Assembly: GCF_002982115.1 (NCBI RefSeq)
Contig: NZ_CP019980.1
Span: forward strand, 4,286,001 to 4,350,000
Length of the DNA stretch: 64,000 nucleotides
Reading direction: 5' to 3'
From: Lysinibacillus sphaericus
GTDB lineage: Bacteria > Bacillota > Bacilli > Bacillales_A > Planococcaceae
The notes beneath the pieces are model-generated. The model was not told the origin of the DNA. It was given only the letters and a program-made list of their open reading frames with translations, and did not search any database. A program made the translations under genes and the position numbers. Below are positions 1-9,460 of this stretch, one piece after another (positions within the stretch are counted from its first letter, which is position 1; the number at the start of each line of letters is the position of its first letter).

Positions 1-93
1 AGAACGGTACACCGGTACAGTTCGAGAGCCTGTCACTGGGTCTGGCTCTTGGCCACCGTGTAATAGTAAAGTTTCTGGTTTAAAATTCGACAT
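1..93 (-). CDS. metY: O-acetylhomoserine sulfhydrylase, N-terminal fragment (runs off the window)
   Basis: The first 31 codons read MSNFKPETLLLHGGQEPDPV and then TGSRTVPVYRS, which is the typical N terminus of the MetY/Cys-Met PLP-dependent family that makes homocysteine from O-acetylhomoserine and sulfide. The ATG is preceded by AGGAGGA at a normal distance. The rest of the gene lies left of the window. A SAM riboswitch directly upstream on the same strand fits a methionine biosynthesis gene and supports the assignment. The choice between MetY and a cystathionine gamma-synthase paralogue rests on the short N terminus only. Confidence 0.8.
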   Translation of the reverse strand, partial: MSNFKPETLLLHGGQEPDPVTGSRTVPVYRS

Positions 94-156
94 GTTTTCT
101 TCCTCCTAAATGGGTTTTTACGATGGTACCGGAGATGAGGAGGATTTATGTGAGAA

Positions 157-188
157 AACAAAAACCCCCTTCAGTTAAGAAGAGGGTT
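157..188 (-). terminator. Riboswitch expression-platform terminator
   Basis: AACCCTCTTC pairs with GAAGGGGGTT (one G-U) around a TTAACT loop and is followed by TTTTGTTTT on the minus strand. It lies between the S-box aptamer and the metY ribosome binding site. Confidence 0.85.
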
Positions 189-325
189 GCGGTTGCAAGT
201 TTTCCTCCCCTTATCTGCCAGATCCAAGTAAGAATCTGTAGGAATTAGCACCTTAGCAAGTTCGTCACTCACTGGTTGCCGGGCATCATAGGGCCTATCC
301 CTCCGCCGCTCTTGATAAGAGTATG
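157..325 (-). promoter_or_regulatory. SAM-I (S-box) riboswitch leader of metY
   Basis: Read on the minus strand, the leader has the S-box hallmark core: CTTATCAAGAGCGGCGGAGG, then GGATAGGCCCTATGA and GATGCCCGGCAACC, followed by a GTGCTAATTCC box and the CTTGGATCTGGCAGATAAG closing strand. It ends in an intrinsic terminator before the metY start. In this family SAM binding stabilises the aptamer and lets the terminator form, so transcription is expected to fall when SAM is plentiful. Confidence 0.95.
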
Positions 326-351
326 TGATTCAATTTCCATCGTTGTTACAC

Positions 352-380
352 AGTATAAACATAGACTTTTTTTCTGTCAA
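352..380 (-). promoter_or_regulatory. SigA-type promoter of the S-box/metY transcript
   Basis: Minus-strand TTGACA and TATACT are separated by exactly 17 bp and sit about 25 bp upstream of the first S-box helix, the expected place for the metY promoter. Confidence 0.8.
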
Positions 381-476
381 CAGTAAAATTTATTTTTTTC
401 TGAAACTTCTGTCTGCTCCTTTACGTAATAAGAACACATACACTATATAAAAATGTAGTTTGAAAGGAGTATTTTT

Positions 477-1106
477 ATGGTAAAAGCCATGATTATTTTT
501 ATTATTATTGGTTATCTAATCGGCTGTATTCATGGCTCTAAAGTGGCACAGTTTCTATCTGGAGTAGATTTAAAAAAGACTGGCCATGGCAATGCGGGTG
601 CCTCAAACGCAACGCTTTCTCTTGGATGGAAATACGGCATATTAGTAGCACTTATAGATATAGGTAAAGGCGTTGCTGCCGTACTATGCGCACTTTACTA
701 CTTTACCTCCAATGCTTCACAATTTACTGAAGTACAAATGTGGTTATTAACCTATGCTATAGCTGCTAGTGTAATACTAGGTCATAACTTCCCGTTCCAT
801 ATGGGCTTCAAAGGCGGTAAAGGAACTGCATCAATCATAGGCATATTGCTCGCTATTGATTGGAAAATTGCATTATTTGCACTTATGTTATTTGTCATTT
901 TATCTTTAACAACAAATTATTTAATCATTGGTGTGCTTGTATTTTATATTGTTTTTTGTACAGCAACTTACTTATGGATACCTGGTATTGGACCAACAAT
1001 GATTGCAATTGTTCTTTTTGGTATCGCGCTTATGTTGCATATTGAAAATATTAAACGGCTTATCCAAGGGACAGAGCCTAAAGTAACATCTGCCTTTAAA
1101 AAATAA
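477..1106 (+). CDS. plsY: PlsY-family acyl-phosphate:glycerol-3-phosphate acyltransferase paralogue
   Basis: The 209-residue multi-pass membrane protein carries the three PlsY signature regions: GHGNAGASN with the preceding D-KK-T, DIGKG, and GHNFPFHMGFKGGKG. PlsY enzymes transfer an acyl group from acyl-phosphate to glycerol-3-phosphate, the first step of phospholipid synthesis. Length fits the family (about 195-215). The start follows AAAGGAG. The gene stands alone and is closed by a strong terminator shared with the convergent CoA-transferase gene. Because Bacillales often carry more than one copy, this may be an accessory PlsY rather than the housekeeping one. Confidence 0.8.
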   Translation: MVKAMIIFIIIGYLIGCIHGSKVAQFLSGVDLKKTGHGNAGASNATLSLGWKYGILVALIDIGKGVAAVLCALYYFTSNASQFTEVQMWLLTYAIAASVILGHNFPFHMGFKGGKGTASIIGILLAIDWKIALFALMLFVILSLTTNYLIIGVLVFYIVFCTATYLWIPGIGPTMIAIVLFGIALMLHIENIKRLIQGTEPKVTSAFKK

Positions 1107-1120
1107 ACTTAAACAAATTA

Positions 1121-1160
1121 AAGCCTTGAGAGACAACAAACAAACTCTCAAGGCTTTTTT
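1121..1160. terminator. Bidirectional intrinsic terminator
   Basis: AAGCCTTGAGAG and CTCTCAAGGCTT form a perfect 12-bp stem. A-rich and T-rich flanks serve both the plus-strand plsY and the minus-strand CoA-transferase. Confidence 0.9.
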
Positions 1161-1166
1161 ATATCA

Positions 1167-2687
1167 TTATTTTGCAAATGATGGATCTTGCATTGTACCG
1201 TTCTTAGCTAAATTGACATGCCAAGAAAGCGCTTTTTCTAAAATATGTGGTGTATGGTGGCCGCCTGTTGCCTCGTTCGCTTCGTTAAAGTACGCCCATA
1301 ATTGTTCCTTATAATCTGGATGCGCACAGTTTTCAATAATACGACCTACACGCTCTTTCGGTGCTAAACCACGCAAGTCTGCAACACCTTGTTCTGTGAC
1401 AATAATATCTACATCATGTTCTGTATGGTCTACATGTGAAACCATTGGTACGATACTAGAAATTTTACCGCCTTTTGCATACGATTTCGTCACAAAAATA
1501 CCTAACCGTGCATTACGAGCAAAATCACCAGAACCACCAATCCCATTCATCATTCGTGTGCCAGAAACATGAGTTGAATTTACATTACCATAAATATCTA
1601 GCTCAAGCGCTGTATTTACAGAAATTAAACCGAGTCGACGGATAATTTCCGGATGATTAGAAATTTCCTGTGGACGTAATACTAATTTATCAGCATATTT
1701 TTCAAAATTTCCATAAACACGGTTTCCTACCTCTTCCGATAGGGTAATAGAAGTAGCAGATGCAAAGCTTACTTTTCCAGCATCCATTAATTCAAAAACA
1801 GCATCTTGCAGTACTTCTGAATAAACTTCTAAATTCTCAAACTCGGAATCTTTGAAACCTAGTAATACAGCATTTGCTACTGAGCCTACACCTGATTGTA
1901 ACGGGCGTAAACTTGTTGTTAAACGACCTACTTTAATCTCTTCGCGCAGGAAGTTCAGCAAATGATTTGCCATAATATCTGTTTCTTCATCAGCTGGAAC
2001 AATTGTTGATGGCGCATCTAAAATATCTGAAATAACAATACCTTTTACTTTGTCTAAGTCTAGTGGAATGCCAATTGTGCCAAGACGATCTGACGCATTT
2101 AGCATTGGAATTGGATCACGTTTACCTTGTGGTCCTGGTACAAAAATATCATGCACACCCTCTAATGCATCAAGCTGGGCTACGTTTAGCTCGATGATTA
2201 CTTGATCTGCTTCTTGTACGAAAATCGGAGAGTTACCAACTGAAGTTGTAGGAATTAATAAGCCATCTTCTGTAATTGCAGCAGCTTCAATAATAGCAAA
2301 GTCAATCGGACCAATAATACCTTGGCGTACTAGTTCCGCATTATGTGATAAATGGGCATCAACATAAGTGACTTCTCCACTATTGATCATATTTCGGATA
2401 CCTGGGTCTCCTTGGAAAGGACCACGTTTGCGAATTACACCCGCTTCGGCTAAGTATTGGTCGACTTCTGGTCCAAGTGATGCACCTGTATATACATCTA
2501 CTTTGAAGCTTTCTGTTTTCGCTTTCTCCACAAGTGCAAGCGGTACCACTTTCACATCGCCTGCACGTGTAAATCCGCTCATACCAAGTACCATGCCGTC
2601 CTTAATCCAAGATGCTGCTTCTTCTGCTGTTACAACTTTGTTTCGTAACTGTTCATTACGAAGCTTTTTTGCTAACTTTTCATCCAT
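1167..2687 (-). CDS. Acetyl-CoA hydrolase / succinate CoA-transferase family protein
   Basis: This 506-residue protein matches the Cat1/AarC-type acetyl-CoA hydrolase/transferase family in length and motifs: an N-terminal GMSGFTRAGD segment, the CoA-contacting SGVGSVANAV loop (about residues 265-274), LEVYSEVLQD with Glu291 as the likely catalytic glutamate that forms the enzyme-CoA thioester, and a C-terminal VTEQGVADLRGLAPKERV block. The enzyme would exchange CoA between acetyl-CoA and a carboxylate such as succinate or propionate, or hydrolyse acetyl-CoA. Start is supported by GGAGG seven bases upstream. Monocistronic; the exact substrate cannot be read from sequence. Confidence 0.88.
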   Translation of the reverse strand: MDEKLAKKLRNEQLRNKVVTAEEAASWIKDGMVLGMSGFTRAGDVKVVPLALVEKAKTESFKVDVYTGASLGPEVDQYLAEAGVIRKRGPFQGDPGIRNMINSGEVTYVDAHLSHNAELVRQGIIGPIDFAIIEAAAITEDGLLIPTTSVGNSPIFVQEADQVIIELNVAQLDALEGVHDIFVPGPQGKRDPIPMLNASDRLGTIGIPLDLDKVKGIVISDILDAPSTIVPADEETDIMANHLLNFLREEIKVGRLTTSLRPLQSGVGSVANAVLLGFKDSEFENLEVYSEVLQDAVFELMDAGKVSFASATSITLSEEVGNRVYGNFEKYADKLVLRPQEISNHPEIIRRLGLISVNTALELDIYGNVNSTHVSGTRMMNGIGGSGDFARNARLGIFVTKSYAKGGKISSIVPMVSHVDHTEHDVDIIVTEQGVADLRGLAPKERVGRIIENCAHPDYKEQLWAYFNEANEATGGHHTPHILEKALSWHVNLAKNGTMQDPSFAK

Positions 2688-2995
2688 TCCTTATTCCTCC
2701 ATCCCACATTTAATTGCTTCAACTAGATTATTTGTCCTATACATCCGTACACCCACAAATGTCAAAATACAGTAGATAAATAATCTGTCGCCATACATAA
2801 TTTTACACCAAAGAGAACATTTAAGCTATATCTAACAATATATTTTACTTTACGAGGTATTTTTGTCCTAGCTCAAATTATTTAAAAATAGTTTTTTATA
2901 AATGATTTTAAGTTTTTTTATTGAAGTTTATTCGATTTTAGCGAAAAAGCGTGATATGCTCTTGGTATATTTAAGGGGAAAAGGAGAATTTTTAA

Positions 2996-3726
2996 ATGGT
3001 GAAAGAATTATTGCGTAACCACTCTTCAGTTCGTATTTACGATGGAAATCCTATTTCTAAAGAAATTATTGAAGATTTAATTGCCACAGCACAGATGGCG
3101 GCAACCTCTCACTTTGTACAAGCCTATAGCGTAATTTGGGTAACAGACGAAGCGAAAAAAGAACAGCTCGGTTTGCTCTCTGGCAATCCACGTCAATACG
3201 AAACTTCGGGTGGTGCTTTTGTCTTTTGTGTAGACTTAAACGTCTGCAAATGGCTGGGAAATTAGAAGGTGTTGATATTGTGGCAGACTCGGCTGAAAAT
3301 GTCCTCGTTGGTGTAGCAGATGTTTCGTTATTCGCACAAAACTTTGTGATTGCTGCTGAATCAATGGGCTATGGCATTTGCTATATTGGGGGTGTACGTA
3401 ATAAGCCTGAGGAAATTAGCGAATTATTGAATCTACCAGATTATGTATTCCCATTGTTTGGTTTAACAATTGGCGTTCCTGCACGACGCAATGAAGTCAA
3501 ACCTCGCTTACCAGTAGCTGCTGTCCTACATGAAAATGAGTACAATTGTGATAAATACGAGGAACTTTTACCAGCTTACAATGAAACAATGGAAGCTTAT
3601 TACAATAGCCGCTCCTCCAATCGTAAAATTGATAACTGGACAAAGCAAATGGCTGATTTTTTAATTGAACAACGTCGTCCTTTTATCAATCGCTTCTTAG
3701 CACAGAAAGGTTTTAATTGGAAATAA
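2996..3726 (+). pseudogene. NfsA/NfrA-type NADPH oxidoreductase (nitroreductase), single-base frameshift
   Basis: The reading frame from ATG 2996 encodes VKELLRNHSSVRIYDG through GGAFVFCVDL. It then loses frame at the A-run 3238-3240, where one extra A would continue into KRLQMAGKLEGVDI and on to the stop at 3726. The joined product (about 243 residues) has the flavin-reductase fold markers of the NfrA/NfsA family: RxYx near the N terminus, AAESMGYGICYIGG, and FGLTIGVP. These flavoenzymes reduce nitroaromatics or FMN with NAD(P)H. A GGGAAAAGGAG-like site precedes the start. The break is one deleted base in a short homopolymer, so a sequencing error is as likely as a real null allele. Confidence 0.8.
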
Positions 3727-3737
3727 CTTTTTCTTTT

Positions 3738-3775
3738 GGAGTTACTATCGTATGATAATAACTCCACTTTTTTTA
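3738..3775 (+). terminator. Intrinsic terminator after the nitroreductase
   Basis: GGAGTTA and TAACTCC form a stem about a dozen bases after the stop codon, followed by ACTTTTTTT. Confidence 0.75.
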
Positions 3776-3927
3776 TATTTTGAACCCTTTTTTATAGCTT
3801 ATGTAGTATTTTTGTCTTGAATGGTCTGTTAAATTCAGGTACAAATTAAACGAAAAGACTCTTTCCTTTTCCTACCTTTTCATTAATATTAATAGAAGGA
3901 CCCTATCTCGAAAGGAGTTATGCAAAA

Positions 3928-4353
3928 ATGTCTTATGTTAATAAGCATCTTGCTCGTACCCTAGAACAACAACATAAGAGAAGCGTAAGAAGTTTATTTT
4001 TAAAAATACAAGACTTAAATAACGACTGTGTACTTTTAAGAAAGAGGCTAGAACAACATATTGATATCAAACAATACAAAGAAGCTATTGCCTACGTCGA
4101 TCAATTCGTTTCCTATACAACCATTTTAAATTTAAAATTTGTCACGAATACGCAGAACCTAGAAGTGGTTGTGCTACACGCACTTTTATTGGAGTATATT
4201 ATAGAAAGTGAAACATCGTTCTCTTTCGAATATGAAACGAATTTGTTACATGGTTATATTCAAGAGATACTGGCATTAAATGATCATGCCTCTACACTTT
4301 TTACAAATCATAAAGAAAAAATGCACCGTTACATTGAAACGCAAACTACATAA
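3928..4353 (+). CDS. Small helical protein of unknown function
   Basis: This 141-residue hydrophilic protein has no signal peptide or membrane segment that I can see. It is rich in predicted helix (LEQQHKRSVRSLFLKIQDL, LEVVVLHALLLEYIIES) and reads like a four-helix or coiled-coil cytosolic protein. The start follows AAAGGAG, and a strong terminator closes the unit, so it is a real monocistronic gene. I do not recognise the family. Neighbours (a nitroreductase and a membrane protein) give no functional hint. Confidence 0.75.
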   Translation: MSYVNKHLARTLEQQHKRSVRSLFLKIQDLNNDCVLLRKRLEQHIDIKQYKEAIAYVDQFVSYTTILNLKFVTNTQNLEVVVLHALLLEYIIESETSFSFEYETNLLHGYIQEILALNDHASTLFTNHKEKMHRYIETQTT

Positions 4354-4399
4354 AAAAGACGATCAAGCCAACAAAATTCATTGTGCTGATCGTCTTTTG
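4354..4399. terminator. Bidirectional intrinsic terminator
   Basis: AAAAGACGATCA pairs perfectly with TGATCGTCTTTT around a 21-base loop, between two convergent genes. Confidence 0.88.
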
Positions 4400-4400
4400 T

Positions 4401-6089
4401 TTATTGTAACCCTTTAATAATTAGCGAGCGTACTGGTAAAAACTGTTCTCCTGTTTCACCATACGTAATAACTACTTCGTCACCTTCTTGTAAATAAATC
4501 GCAAGAGGCTCCGTCTCTGCACTTACTGAATAGTTTTCACCATTATTCAGTAAAAACGATACAATGGTAAAGTCACCTAGGCGTTCCTTATAAACGCGTA
4601 GTACTGTTCCACTTGCATTTTTCTCTTCTGCATTCGAACTACCTTCAACCGTACTTCCTCCACGACTAAGCGCTGTTTTATATAATTTCAACGCCTCTTT
4701 TGGTGTTGTTGCATAGGCTGAGATTTCAGGATTTGCTGCGGAAACGATAAAATAATTTTGTAAGAAGCCATTCGCATCGAGCACTGCTGTTAACCAACTT
4801 GCTTCCCCGTAAAAGTTATACAATACAGGCATTTCTCCTGCCCACTTCTTCTCAATAAATTTCTTTTCAATAATTTGTAGATTTCCTTGTGAATCCATAT
4901 ATGAAGCATCTTGATTTCCTGTATAATATGTCGCTTCACCAGTTCGTGCATTCGTTAATGAATAGCCCAGCATTGAATCCACGCCCTCTTTTGGACTCGT
5001 GAAGTCTGTGAAATAGTACATTTCGCCTTCCTCATTAAATATCGGACTTACATTCGATTCAGTCCCTTCATCAGAAGGTAATTTGACATCTTTTTTGCCA
5101 AACATACTATTCCAGTAACCATGCACATATTTTCCGTAATAGCTATTTTGTAAACTTACTGTCTCAGGTGAAACAGCTCCATCAATAAATGCTGGAACAT
5201 CTGCTAATTTCACAATTTCAGATTTACCTGTTAATGCATCTACAAGGACAATCCCTTGTACATCAAAGCCATTTCGAGCAGATATAAACTCCCCGTAGGA
5301 ACGGATATAGTACGGTTTACCGTCATCATCGATTTCCAGCTGAACATCCCCATAGAAAATAAGGAAAGGATGTTGCAAGCGCATATGACGCTCCAAATTA
5401 GCATTTAAATAGGCAGAAGGAACATATTTCATTTCCTGTGCGATAAATTTTGGGTTATCCGCTGAGTCTGTCGCACTCATTGTAAAATAACCAGGTGTCG
5501 TTTTGCCGTTCATCCATTTAAAGAAACCTGAAAATTCAACAGGTGCAATATAAACATATTCACCATTTACCTTTTGGATTTGTAAGCGTCCTAGTTCATA
5601 ATAGCTTGTATTCGGTACTTGGCCGAAAGCTTTTTTCATTTTATTGCGGACGAATTTTGGTGGAACACTCGCTGGCGTTTGTGTTTCATCAAACGGCTTG
5701 ATTTCAACCTCTTCTTTCATTTCCGCGGATTTGAATTTATCGTTAGCATTCCATAGCGGTGCGGACAATACATACACGCCGACGAATAAGCTTGCTAAAA
5801 ATAAACCACCTTTCACTTTTCTTTCAATACCACTTGCAAGAAATGCACCACTCAAAGTGAGTAGTATAATCACTGGCCAAAAGACAAGCCAGTTAACATC
5901 AATTTTTGTAACATATAGCGTAATACCTGATGCAATAAATCCTATAACAAAGACTCCGATAAAAAAGTAGCCAATTACTTTTTTCGATTGTCCATCTTCA
6001 CGCTTTTTCGTTATTAACGGTGTTAATAATACACTCGCAATAATTGCAATGACTGCAGAAGCTATCAATAGCTTAGTCATTTCGTTCAC
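4401..6089 (-). CDS. Membrane-anchored protein with large extracytoplasmic domain, unknown function
   Basis: The first about 110 of 562 residues contain four hydrophobic helices (residues 7-25, 39-60, 68-87, 94-112 approximately). The remaining about 440 residues are soluble, with several hydrophobic beta-like stretches and a serine/glycine-rich spacer near residue 480 before a final small domain that looks OB-like. The topology suggests an anchored extracytoplasmic domain. No catalytic motif stands out, and I cannot name the family with confidence. Upstream GAGGGTGAACGAA supports the ATG. It is transcribed alone, convergent with its left neighbour. Confidence 0.7.
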   Translation of the reverse strand: MNEMTKLLIASAVIAIIASVLLTPLITKKREDGQSKKVIGYFFIGVFVIGFIASGITLYVTKIDVNWLVFWPVIILLTLSGAFLASGIERKVKGGLFLASLFVGVYVLSAPLWNANDKFKSAEMKEEVEIKPFDETQTPASVPPKFVRNKMKKAFGQVPNTSYYELGRLQIQKVNGEYVYIAPVEFSGFFKWMNGKTTPGYFTMSATDSADNPKFIAQEMKYVPSAYLNANLERHMRLQHPFLIFYGDVQLEIDDDGKPYYIRSYGEFISARNGFDVQGIVLVDALTGKSEIVKLADVPAFIDGAVSPETVSLQNSYYGKYVHGYWNSMFGKKDVKLPSDEGTESNVSPIFNEEGEMYYFTDFTSPKEGVDSMLGYSLTNARTGEATYYTGNQDASYMDSQGNLQIIEKKFIEKKWAGEMPVLYNFYGEASWLTAVLDANGFLQNYFIVSAANPEISAYATTPKEALKLYKTALSRGGSTVEGSSNAEEKNASGTVLRVYKERLGDFTIVSFLLNNGENYSVSAETEPLAIYLQEGDEVVITYGETGEQFLPVRSLIIKGLQ

Positions 6090-6270
6090 CCTCTCCTCAC
6101 TTACTGTCTTCTTATTTACGGTTACATACTAAAAAAGTTTCAAACATAAATTATACGGACACTTCTTCCCTTCTACTCTTCGGTAAAACAATTCTGAATA
6201 ATACAGCTTAATGACGAATAAAGGATTTTAAGCATCGATAGAGAATTTCAAAGAAAAGGGGCTGAAAAAT

Positions 6271-6921
6271 TTGGCGAAAAAATGGTTGTTAACGTGTATC
6301 ATTGTGCTTGGTCTTTATTATATTTTTTTCTTCTCGCATATTGACCAAAATGTAAAACTGATATTCAAGGTCATACCGATGATTTTGATAATCTTTATGG
6401 CGATAACCCAAAAAGTACAATCGATTAAAAAATATCAACTATTCATTATTATAGGTCTAGTTTTTTGTATGATAGGAGACTACACATTACAATGGTTTCT
6501 TATTGGTCTTACAAGTTTCTTAATCGGTCATGTTTTTTATATCTTCGCCTTTTCAGGTACTAGTGAACAGCCAGTACCAACTTGGGCAAAAATCGGATTA
6601 CTTCTATATGGTGCCGCAATGACTATCTGGATTGCCAGTACCGTATTTAAATCCGGAGAAACCGTACTTACTTTTGCAGTTCTTGCTTATATTTCTATCA
6701 TTTTAACGATGGGCTGGACGGCTATTCGTACAGGTTCTCCCTTTGCTATTATTGGCGCTTTATTATTTATCGCATCCGATTCCTATTTAGCGATTAATAA
6801 GTTTATCATGCCATTACCTTTTGCGCATGAGGTTATTATGATGACCTATTATAGTGCGCAAATACTTATTGCATTGAGCATCCTTCAATATTCCGAAATC
6901 CGAAGTAAAGTGGTACAATGA
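6271..6921 (+). CDS. YhhN/TMEM86-family membrane protein (lysoplasmalogenase-like)
   Basis: This 216-residue protein has about eight membrane helices. The YhhN family pattern is present: KVIPM in helix 2, [12 protein letters not shown] with the conserved [14 protein letters not shown], and [16 protein letters not shown] with the conserved SD. Eukaryotic members hydrolyse the vinyl-ether bond of lysoplasmalogens; the bacterial role is less clear. The likely start is the TTG shown, ten bases after AAAAGGGG. The stop is followed at once by the palindromic repeat described next and then by pepT. Confidence 0.75.
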   Translation: MAKKWLLTCIIVLGLYYIFFFSHIDQNVKLIFKVIPMILIIFMAITQKVQSIKKYQLFIIIGLVFCMIGDYTLQWFLIGLTSFLIGHVFYIFAFSGTSEQPVPTWAKIGLLLYGAAMTIWIASTVFKSGETVLTFAVLAYISIILTMGWTAIRTGSPFAIIGALLFIASDSYLAINKFIMPLPFAHEVIMMTYYSAQILIALSILQYSEIRSKVVQ

Positions 6922-6923
6922 AA

Positions 6924-6968
6924 GTGCCTGGCACTCAAACAATTCAGAATTGTTTGAGTGCCAGACAC
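6924..6968. repeat. Near-perfect palindrome of a dispersed repeat family
   Basis: TGGCACTCAAACAATTC and its exact complement are separated by a single A, and the pairing extends outwards to 22 bp arms with one mismatch. The half-site (GTGCC..GCACTCAAACAATT) recurs as two direct copies near 32.8-32.9 kb, so this is a dispersed element. Here it lies between a stop codon and the pepT ribosome binding site and could act as a processing or attenuation hairpin. There is no T-tract, so it is not a classical terminator. Confidence 0.75.
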
Positions 6969-6992
6969 CTACAAAGGAGGCTGCATATACCT

Positions 6993-8222
6993 ATGAAAGA
7001 ACAAGTAATCGAGCGATTAATTCGCTACGCAAAAATCGATACACAATCCGACTTCACAAGTGAAACTACTCCTTCCACTCAAAAGCAATTTAATTTATTG
7101 CATGTATTGAAGGAAGAATTGGCTGCAATCGGCTTAACAGACATTACACTAGATGACAATGGCTATTTATTTGCAACACTTGAAGCAAATACAGATAAAG
7201 TAGTTCCCACAATTGGCTTTTTAGCGCATGTGGATACAGCTACAGACTTCACTGGTACAAATGTGAATCCTCAACGCATCGATCACTACGATGGCGGTGA
7301 CATTCAATTAAACGAAAATTTAATCATGTCTCCAACTGAATTTCCTGAACTAAAAAATTATGTAGGCCAAACGCTAATTACAACAGATGGTACAACATTA
7401 CTAGGTGCGGACGATAAAGCTGGCATCGCTGAAATAATGACTGCTATGGAATACTTAATAAATAACCCTGCTATTAAGCATGGTAAAATTCGTGTAGCTT
7501 TCACACCTGATGAAGAAATTGGCCGGGGCCCACATAAATTTGATGTTGCTGCATTCGGCGCTGACTATGCCTACACAATGGATGGCGGACCACTTGGTGA
7601 GCTACAATTTGAAAGCTTTAATGCTGCTGGCGTTAAAGTAACAACAAAAGGGACGAGTGTACACCCAGGTTCAGCGAAAAATAAAATGGTCAACTCTATC
7701 ACGATGGCAATTGCCTTCCAAAATGAAATGCCTACAGATGCAGTACCTGAAAAAACAGAAGGTTATGAAGGCTTCATCCATTTAATGGACTTCAAAGGAG
7801 CTATTGAACATACAGAGCTTTCTTATATTGTACGTGACCATGATCGTCAAAAATTCGAAGAGAAAAAGCAATTAATGCGAGATGCTGCTGCCAAAATACA
7901 AGCACAGTTTGGCAAAGATGCACTGACAATTTCTATCGAAGATCAATACTATAATATGGGTGAAAAAATCGAGCCTGTAAAAGAAATTGTTGACATCGCC
8001 CGTCAAGCAATGGAAAAATTAGATATTACTCCGAATACATTACCGATTCGCGGTGGTACTGATGGTTCTCAACTTTCCTACATGGGTTTACCTACACCAA
8101 ATATTTTTGCAGGTGGAGAAAACATGCACGGTAAATTCGAATATGTCTCTGGTGAAACAATGGAAAAAGCAACACAAGTTATTCTTGAAATCGTGCAACT
8201 ATTTGAACAACAAGGCAAGTAA
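6993..8222 (+). CDS. pepT: Peptidase T (tripeptide aminopeptidase)
   Basis: The 409-residue product is a complete M20B peptidase T, which removes the N-terminal residue from tripeptides in the cytosol using two zinc ions. Visible metal and catalytic residues are H79 and D81 in [12 protein letters not shown]140 in [10 protein letters not shown]174/E175 in [10 protein letters not shown]197 in YTMDGG, and the C-terminal His in [10 protein letters not shown]. The ATG chosen follows AAAGGAGG with nine to ten bases spacing. An in-frame ATG 75 bases upstream falls in the palindromic repeat and would add 25 unrelated residues, so I reject it. Confidence 0.95.
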   Translation: MKEQVIERLIRYAKIDTQSDFTSETTPSTQKQFNLLHVLKEELAAIGLTDITLDDNGYLFATLEANTDKVVPTIGFLAHVDTATDFTGTNVNPQRIDHYDGGDIQLNENLIMSPTEFPELKNYVGQTLITTDGTTLLGADDKAGIAEIMTAMEYLINNPAIKHGKIRVAFTPDEEIGRGPHKFDVAAFGADYAYTMDGGPLGELQFESFNAAGVKVTTKGTSVHPGSAKNKMVNSITMAIAFQNEMPTDAVPEKTEGYEGFIHLMDFKGAIEHTELSYIVRDHDRQKFEEKKQLMRDAAAKIQAQFGKDALTISIEDQYYNMGEKIEPVKEIVDIARQAMEKLDITPNTLPIRGGTDGSQLSYMGLPTPNIFAGGENMHGKFEYVSGETMEKATQVILEIVQLFEQQGK

Positions 8223-8291
8223 GTTTAACTTTACTTCGAGCAATAAGAAATATTAAAAAGGAAAGACTTTGTACAAAGTCTTTCAGATACT

Positions 8292-8385
8292 AAAATCCGC
8301 TTGGCTCCCATAGAGCAAGGCACGATAAGCACTGCTTACGCAATGTCGTGCATTTACTTTCTTAGGAGGCAACGCGGATTTTTAC
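8292..8385 (+). terminator. Long-armed hairpin after pepT, probably a terminator or repeat element
   Basis: AAATCCGC..TTGGCTCC at the left pairs with GGAGGCAACGCGGATTT at the right with one mismatch and a one-base bulge. A second stem (GCACGA/TCGTGC) nests inside, and the right arm runs into TTTTT. A separate perfect 24-bp palindrome (GAAAGACTTTGT and its complement) lies just before it at 8261-8284. I infer the unit ends pepT transcripts; the long loop is unusual for a plain terminator. Confidence 0.55.
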
Positions 8386-8464
8386 TTAACCTTCAGATAT
8401 TACTTTTTCTGCCGAGATTAATGACTGAATTTTCAAACTACATAAAAGTTAAGGATGATGAATT

Positions 8465-9439
8465 ATGAAAGAAATTGCATTAGGCATCTTAGCCTCACTT
8501 TTTTTTGCGGTGACATTTATTTTAAATCACGCGATGGAAATGCAAGGTGGTAGCTGGCTCTGGAGTGCATCACTTCGTTATTTTTTCATGTTGCCGTTTT
8601 TACTAGCTATTGTCTTTTATCGTAAAGGCTTTTCACCACTTACCAATGAAATGAAAAACAAACCAAGGGCTTGGCTTTTATGGAGCTTCATTGGATTTGT
8701 ACTATTTTATGCACCACTTACATTTGCTGCAGCATTCGGCCCAGGTTGGCTCGTTTCGGGTACATGGCAATTTACAATCGTTGCTGGTGTCCTTTTAGCT
8801 CCACTTTTTGTATCAGTAATCGCTGGAAAAACAGTACGACAGAAAATCCCGTTAATTTCCTTACTTATTTCATGTGTGATTCTAGTTGGAATATTGCTTA
8901 TTCAAGTACCACAGGCACAGTCTGCCCCAACTAAAAATCTACTGCTAGGGATTTTACCTGTAGTGATTGCTGCTTTTGCTTATCCACTCGGTAATCGAAA
9001 AATGATGGAAATATGCGGAGGACGTATTGATACATTTCAGCGTGTGCTTGGTATGACTATCGCTTCCATGCCTGCATGGATTATCATGGCGCTATATGCT
9101 GTTTTAACGGTTGGTCTACCTTCACTAAACCAAGTTCTACAATCATTACTAGTCGGGATTAGCTCTGGTGTCATTGCAACCATTCTATTTTTTATCGCAA
9201 CAGACCGTGTGCGCGAACATCAAGGCAAACTAGCCGCTGTGGAAGCAACCCAATCAACCGAAATACTATTTGTCATTATTGGTGAGGTGCTACTACTTAA
9301 CATTGCCTTTCCTGATCCAATTGCCCTTGCTGGACTTGGTATTATTATTGTCGGTATGTTGTTACATAGCTACTATACAATGGTACTTGAAAAAAAGAAT
9401 GTGGCCCAACACACCTCCCCATCTGAACAGTCTTCATAA
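8465..9439 (+). CDS. DMT-superfamily exporter (EmrE-like multidrug efflux family)
   Basis: This 324-residue protein has ten hydrophobic helices in the two-times-five arrangement of the drug/metabolite transporter superfamily. It is closest in appearance to the multidrug resistance efflux family: N-terminal ALGILASLFFAVTFILN, the SLRYFFMLPFL helix, and the conserved C-terminal AAVEATQSTEILFVIIGE segment. It should sit in the cytoplasmic membrane and export a small molecule in exchange for protons; the substrate is unknown. The start follows a modest AAGGATGATG site. It is not in an operon with pepT. Confidence 0.8.
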   Translation: MKEIALGILASLFFAVTFILNHAMEMQGGSWLWSASLRYFFMLPFLLAIVFYRKGFSPLTNEMKNKPRAWLLWSFIGFVLFYAPLTFAAAFGPGWLVSGTWQFTIVAGVLLAPLFVSVIAGKTVRQKIPLISLLISCVILVGILLIQVPQAQSAPTKNLLLGILPVVIAAFAYPLGNRKMMEICGGRIDTFQRVLGMTIASMPAWIIMALYAVLTVGLPSLNQVLQSLLVGISSGVIATILFFIATDRVREHQGKLAAVEATQSTEILFVIIGEVLLLNIAFPDPIALAGLGIIIVGMLLHSYYTMVLEKKNVAQHTSPSEQSS

Positions 9440-9460
9440 CATATGAGGGTGCTGCTAAAA

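Noticed and set aside
6918..6992. Upstream extension of peptidase T
   Set aside because: It translates the palindromic repeat and lacks a ribosome binding site; the ATG at 6993 has AAAGGAGG and gives a family-typical N terminus.
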